From contig JXTB01000149.1 in the NCBI GenBank assembly GCA_002914805.1, forward strand, positions 649,125 to 713,124: DNA of 64,000 nucleotides, read 5' to 3'. Source of the DNA: Parasponia andersonii (lineage: Eukaryota; Streptophyta; Magnoliopsida; Rosales; Cannabaceae). Below, piece by piece: positions 60,201-64,000 of this stretch; position 1 is the first letter of the stretch; each line of letters starts with the position of its first letter. The notes beneath the pieces are model-generated. The model saw only the letters and a list, made by a program, of their open reading frames with translations. It was not told the origin of the DNA and did no database searches. A program made the position numbers and the translations under genes.

Positions 60201-61378
60201 AACCTCCTGGTTATGTGAAGCTTGGAAGTGAAAATAAGATTTATAAACTCAAAAAAGCATTATATGGGCTAAAACAAGCTCCACGCGCTTGGTATAGTCA
60301 TATAGATGCTTATTTTTCTAAAGAAGGATTTAAGAAATGTCCATATGAGCAAACACTTTTTACAAAGATTGGAGATGGAGGAAAATTGCTCATTGTTTGC
60401 TTATATGTTGACGATCTTATTTTCACTGGAAATGATAGTGCCATGTTTGACAAATTTAAAAATTCTATGATGGTTGAATTTGACATATCTGATCTTGGAA
60501 AGATGCATTATTTTTTGGGCATTGAAGTGGTGCAATCTACAGCTGGAATTTTTATTTCTCAAAAGAAGTATGTGCAAGAAATTTTAGACAGGTTTCAAAT
60601 GAAAAATTGTAATTTTTTCAGCACACCTACTGAAGAAGGCCTGAAGCTTGTTCAAGATCCTGAAGTAAAGAAGATTGATAACACAAAGAAGATTGATAAC
60701 ACTCTTTACAAGCAAATTGTAGGGAGTTTGATGTATTTGACAGCTACAAGACTTGACATAATGCATGTTGTTAGTCTTATTAGTAGGTACATGGAATGTC
60801 CAAGGAAGATACATCTTCTTGCTGCAAAAAGAATTTTCAGGTACTTGCAAGGTACTGCTACTTATGGGTTATTCTACAAAAAGGGAGAAAATTCAGATTT
60901 ATTTGGCTTTACAGACAGTGATTATGCTGGAGATCAAGATGATAGAAAAAGCACTTCCGGGTATGCTTTCATGTTGGGTTCAGGAGCTGTTTCAGAGTCA
61001 TCAAAGAAGCAACCCATTGTCACTTTATCAACCACCGAACCTGAATTCGTTGCTGCAACTTCTTGTGCTTGCCAAGCTATTTGGTTGAGAAAAATTCTTG
61101 AAGAACTTCATTTCAAGCAACAAGGACCCACTCTAATTTTTTGTGATAATAGCTCAGCAATCAAACTCTCCAAAAATCCTGTTCTCCATGGAAGAAACAA
61201 GCACATCGATGTGAAGTATCATTTCTTAAGAGATCTCACAAAGGATGGAGTAATTGATCTTATCCACTGCAGAAGTGAAAATCAGATTGCTGATATATTT
61301 ACTAAGCCGCTCAAATTTCCTCTGTTTCAGGAGCTAAGAAAATTGCTCAGTGTCTGCATTTTGGAAGGTTCAATTTGA
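57296..61378 (+). pseudogene. Copia gag-pol polyprotein with five stop codons and no frameshift
   Basis: All parts lie in one frame. Gag starts MATDNFVQPAIPRFDGHYDY and has a UBN2-type domain and the knuckle CYRCHRYGHYQSEC (about 58137). The protease has WYLDTGCSNHM (about 58289). Integrase has the HHCC region (HFRYGHLNF...CEEC, about 58690-58800) and the core D, D, E in HSDLCGP, RTDRGGEY and NGVCERKN. Reverse transcriptase has YVDD at 60403-60414. RNase H includes FTDSDYAGD and the HGRNKHIDVKYHF end. Stops are TGA 57482, TGA 57962, TGA 57974, TAG 58037 and TAG 59627. Each could come from CGA or CAG by one C-to-T change. An in-frame 18-bp tandem duplication lies at 60667-60702. The lineage within copia is not assigned. 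Confidence 0.95.
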
Positions 61379-61443
61379 GAGAGGGCACCTTATAGCTATT
61401 ATATTAAACTGAATGTTTGAAAACATCAGTTTAAGAGAGGGAT

Positions 61444-61808
61444 TGTTGAAAATGTCATCACGTGGGTCTGTTACTTTTTGTCCTAGTCTTTAGGAATAAG
61501 CTCCTCAGTATTCTATTTATTGTTGCAGCATGTGGTCTAGATAATAAGAGTTTTATTTATGTTGTTGCAGTATGTTGTTATTGACCTAGTCTATAGGAGT
61601 TGAAGTAGCTAGTACTCTAGTGTCCTAGTTTTTAGCTTTATGTGTTCTGCACATTTTATTTTAATGATGGTTGTTTCTATTTTTTAGTATTTTATCGTTC
61701 ATGTATTGTCTATAAAAGGTTATTATCTGATGAATAAAGTTGTAAGCAGAAAACAAAACGTTCTCTTGCCTTGTTAGCTTTTTATCTATTAGTCTATTAT
61801 ATGTTACA
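61444..61808 (+). repeat. 3' LTR of the copia element
   Basis: 365 bp, 11 substitutions relative to the 5' LTR by hand count and no indels. Confidence 0.95.
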
Positions 61809-62237
61809 ATAACAAAACAAAATCTGAGCATCTTAGAATGTTATATACAGAATTAAAGATTCTTCTGAAGAACCGAAAAGTACCCTCAAGCAGGTTTCAT
61901 CCAGAAAAGACATCAAACAAGACAATAACATTAGAGAGCCAGAGAAATTTCTCACAGATACCTCCTAGCACAAGGAGCAGGAAAGAAAAATCAGAACAAC
62001 TGTATTCCTCAGAATCTGGTTTAACTTTACAAGGTAAACTTCAATGTAGTTTAAAGAAACTTACGTATTCCCTAATGGCTACACAAAATCTAAATCATAT
62101 ATCTTTTTTGTTAAAATGGAATCAATAATACAAAGCTTCAATTTCCACCTTCTTCTTACTATTAATCATCAAAGTCAACTCGGCTTTCCATTTCCCATTT
62201 TTTTTTTCAATTGGACCATCAACACTCAACATTGTAT
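61809..62237. other. Spacer between the copia element and the SPO11-like pseudogene
   Basis: A 96-codon open frame at 61838-62128 is rich in S, K and T and resembles nothing I know; I do not call it a gene. Confidence 0.4.
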
Positions 62238-63240
62238 TCAGAATGTCAATTTCGCTACGGATTCCTCTGGTATGTCATATTTCTCTACGTCTGAAGGCCG
62301 AATACCCAACCACCTAATATTTGGAGTTACTAAATTCTCGTTGTCAAACGACCATTTGTTTTGATCCGTAGCGATAAACGGACAAAATTTGGACTCCATA
62401 TACATCCCCCCCATCCACAAAAGTCCAAGAATTGGTAGACAAAGTTCTACTCTCAACCTCCTCAAAAATGACCGAGTCGAGACATGGGGCATTCCTTTTC
62501 CTTTTCCTGTAATTATTATACAAAGAAGTTTTTCAACAAATTTGTGATCAAGTAAACTCAGAAAAAACGGTGTGTTTTTCAACTAGAAGAATGAATTTTG
62601 CGCCTTTGTTCTCGATGTCCGTAATAGAGTTGACGGAATAAGGGATTTCTTTTCCGTTGTCTCCGACCTCCATACAATCAACTGCCTTTGTTTGAATTTG
62701 AGGCAACCTACAACTACTCCCTGAAATAGGTAGACTGGTTCGGCTGCAACGTAACGAAGTAGCGATATCATTTAGAATTCTATCGATCTCATCTTGCTTC
62801 GATGCTTTATTTTGATTCATATAAAATACGCTCCTTTTTCGACTACTTTCTTGTTCATCGCACAATTCGATGAGGTATTATTTGATAATATCGTGGTTTT
62901 TCTTGTTGAACTTGTTGTGATTACGAACAAATTCACATTCTCGTAGAACATATCTTTCAAGTTCTGGAACATACTTGTGATATAGCTCAGTAACGTAGGA
63001 GAAGAGTAAATTCGAATGCTTTAGCTTTCGCATGGTCTACCGTACGTCAATTCGAATGTTTCAGCTCTCGCATGCCCTACCATCAAACACTTTTCAGCAA
63101 GTTGAGTCAACAGTAATTTTACCATAGACATTGGCAAATGACTGGACTTGACTACTTTTGTAACGAAGTTTAACATCATCCAGTGTCCTATAGAGAGAAT
63201 CCGGCAGCAAGTGATCTTCAATACAAAACCCGATTTCCCC
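62238..63240 (-). pseudogene. SPO11 / topoisomerase VI A-type pseudogene
   Basis: Minus-strand blocks in several frames follow the SPO11 order. DVKLRYKSSQVQSFANV (near 63170-63120) belongs to the N-terminal half. DEIDRILNDIATSLRCSRTS (about 62790-62735) lies in the winged-helix region, and KFILLVEKHTVF (about 62610-62570) opens the Toprim fold. IIITGKG then STRSFLRRLRVELCLPI (about 62525-62430) follow, and RWLGIRPSDVEKYDIPEE (about 62310-62265) ends it. SPO11 makes meiotic double-strand breaks, and its plant paralogue is the topoisomerase VI A subunit. The stretch at 62435-62390, where the Toprim DxD acidic pair should sit, is frameshifted, and the frame changes again soon after. The C-terminus is absent. 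It resembles the SPO11-1/TOP6A branch; I cannot decide which. Confidence 0.7.
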
Positions 63241-64000
63241 TCTCATTTGGCTGATTTCAACAAATTATAGTAAAAAATCATAGAATTCGAAGATAAAGAT
63301 CACGCAAAAACTAGAAATCTCTTATAACCCATGCACCCCAAATATATATTATCTTACAACCCACCCACCCACACCAAATGTTAAAGTAAAATGAAAGAGG
63401 CTTTACTTACTTACTAGCTTTTGAGGACCATGAATTCGTAGTAAATTCGGCAATTCATTGAGGTGTCTTCCAAGACAAGCTCTATGAATTTCAGGACAGG
63501 ACCACACTGAAAATAGAGAGATTAGTCATAAAATTTATTCCATAATTATTGTAGAAACAACATCATCAGTTGTACCTTAGATGTCAAATTAGCATTACTT
63601 CGGATTACCTTACATAGTTGTTCCATCAAATGGGCATTACTTCGAATTTGCAACTGAAAAGTTTTAGGATTGACTGCGGAGTCATCCGGATGATATCTTA
63701 GTTCCATGTTATAGTCACTGAATTAAATAAAAAAGGATACATAAATGTTGGAAAAGGGTAATAAAAATTCACTGTGTATAGATAATAAATAAGTTAAAAA
63801 CATAAAGCAAAATGAAGAAAGGTTTAAAGGGTAATCTTGGTTGCTTGGATGCGATTAGTTTTATCAAGCACAGCACTATTCCTAATGGATATTTGAGTGT
63901 TTTTGAATGACTGATGACTAATCCTCGTCTACCAAATTCCTCGTTTTCGTCTTTTGTCCTTTTCTATGGTTCTTTCTTTTTTTTTTTTTTTTTTTTTTTT
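63241..64000. other. Right edge of the window, no defined gene
   Basis: Minus-strand stretches near 63510-63415 and 63720-63610 have splice-like borders and protein-like composition (for example CGPVLKFIELVLEDT and ELRYHPDDSAVNPKTFQ), so upstream exons of some gene may be present. I do not recognise them and cannot link them to the SPO11-like piece. The window ends in poly-T. Confidence 0.35.

Larger units (their letters stand above)
56740..61808 (+). mobile_element. Complete Ty1/copia retrotransposon
   Basis: Two 365-bp LTRs (56740-57104, 61444-61808) are flanked by the 5-bp duplication ATAAC (56735-56739, 61809-61813). The initiator-Met primer site follows the 5' LTR, and the purine tract AAGAGAGGGAT precedes the 3' LTR. 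One reading frame from 57296 to 61378 carries all gag-pol domains. By hand count the LTRs differ at 11 of 365 sites (about 3%), roughly half the divergence of the Tat LTRs, so this is the younger of the two insertions. Confidence 0.96.

Noticed and set aside
61838..62128. 96-codon plus-strand frame after the copia element
   Set aside because: Low-complexity S/K/T-rich content, no splice context and no resemblance to known families.

Overview
The window is nuclear DNA from a flowering plant, almost certainly a eudicot. Host genes have short exons with GT/AG introns, intergenic DNA is AT-rich, and transposon remains are abundant. I cannot name the species.

Host genes: (1) an intact-looking CFAP20/BUG22 gene on the minus strand (8527-11526, with 5' noncoding exons out to about 13.8 kb); (2) an LNK3/LNK4 (XRI1-type) clock-coactivator-like gene on the plus strand (16477-20880); (3) an intronless MIZU-KUSSEI1-like (DUF617) gene (45536-46240); (4) a degenerate enolase-derived gene (53458-55190); (5) two conserved minus-strand exons of an unrecognised gene (55732-56172); (6) a broken SPO11-like gene on the minus strand (62238-63240). 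From memory, CFAP20 and LNK3 are near neighbours in Arabidopsis and an LNK4 locus lies beside a DUF617 gene, so genes 1-3 probably keep an old order that transposons have stretched.

Mobile DNA: a Mutator-type MITE (about 3 kb); a Sirevirus-like gag relic (5.9-7.2 kb); a tRNA-derived SINE with target duplications in a CFAP20 intron; a 14-kb Ty3/gypsy element of the Tat lineage (22288-36289) with 827-bp LTRs, a second (archaeal-type) RNase H, an antisense gene and three tandem-repeat arrays; a solo LTR nested inside it (26899-28123), which holds a 173-base assembly gap; a MULE with transposase and a convergent DUF1985 gene (36295 to about 41400), whose left end may have been cut off by the Tat insertion; a Sirevirus remnant with its 3' LTR (47995-52089); and a complete Ty1/copia element (56740-61808).

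The most unusual region is the CFAP20 5' part. About 0.66 kb covering exon 2 and parts of both flanking introns is duplicated in inverted orientation inside the presumed 5'UTR intron, next to an inverted copy of the promoter/5'UTR. A primary transcript could fold into a long hairpin. Other oddities are a 1-kb array of degenerate TAACTAGTAAC motifs (52.1-53.1 kb), inverted subterminal TGTGGACC repeats in the MULE, and a copia polyprotein broken only by stop codons that each fit one C-to-T change.
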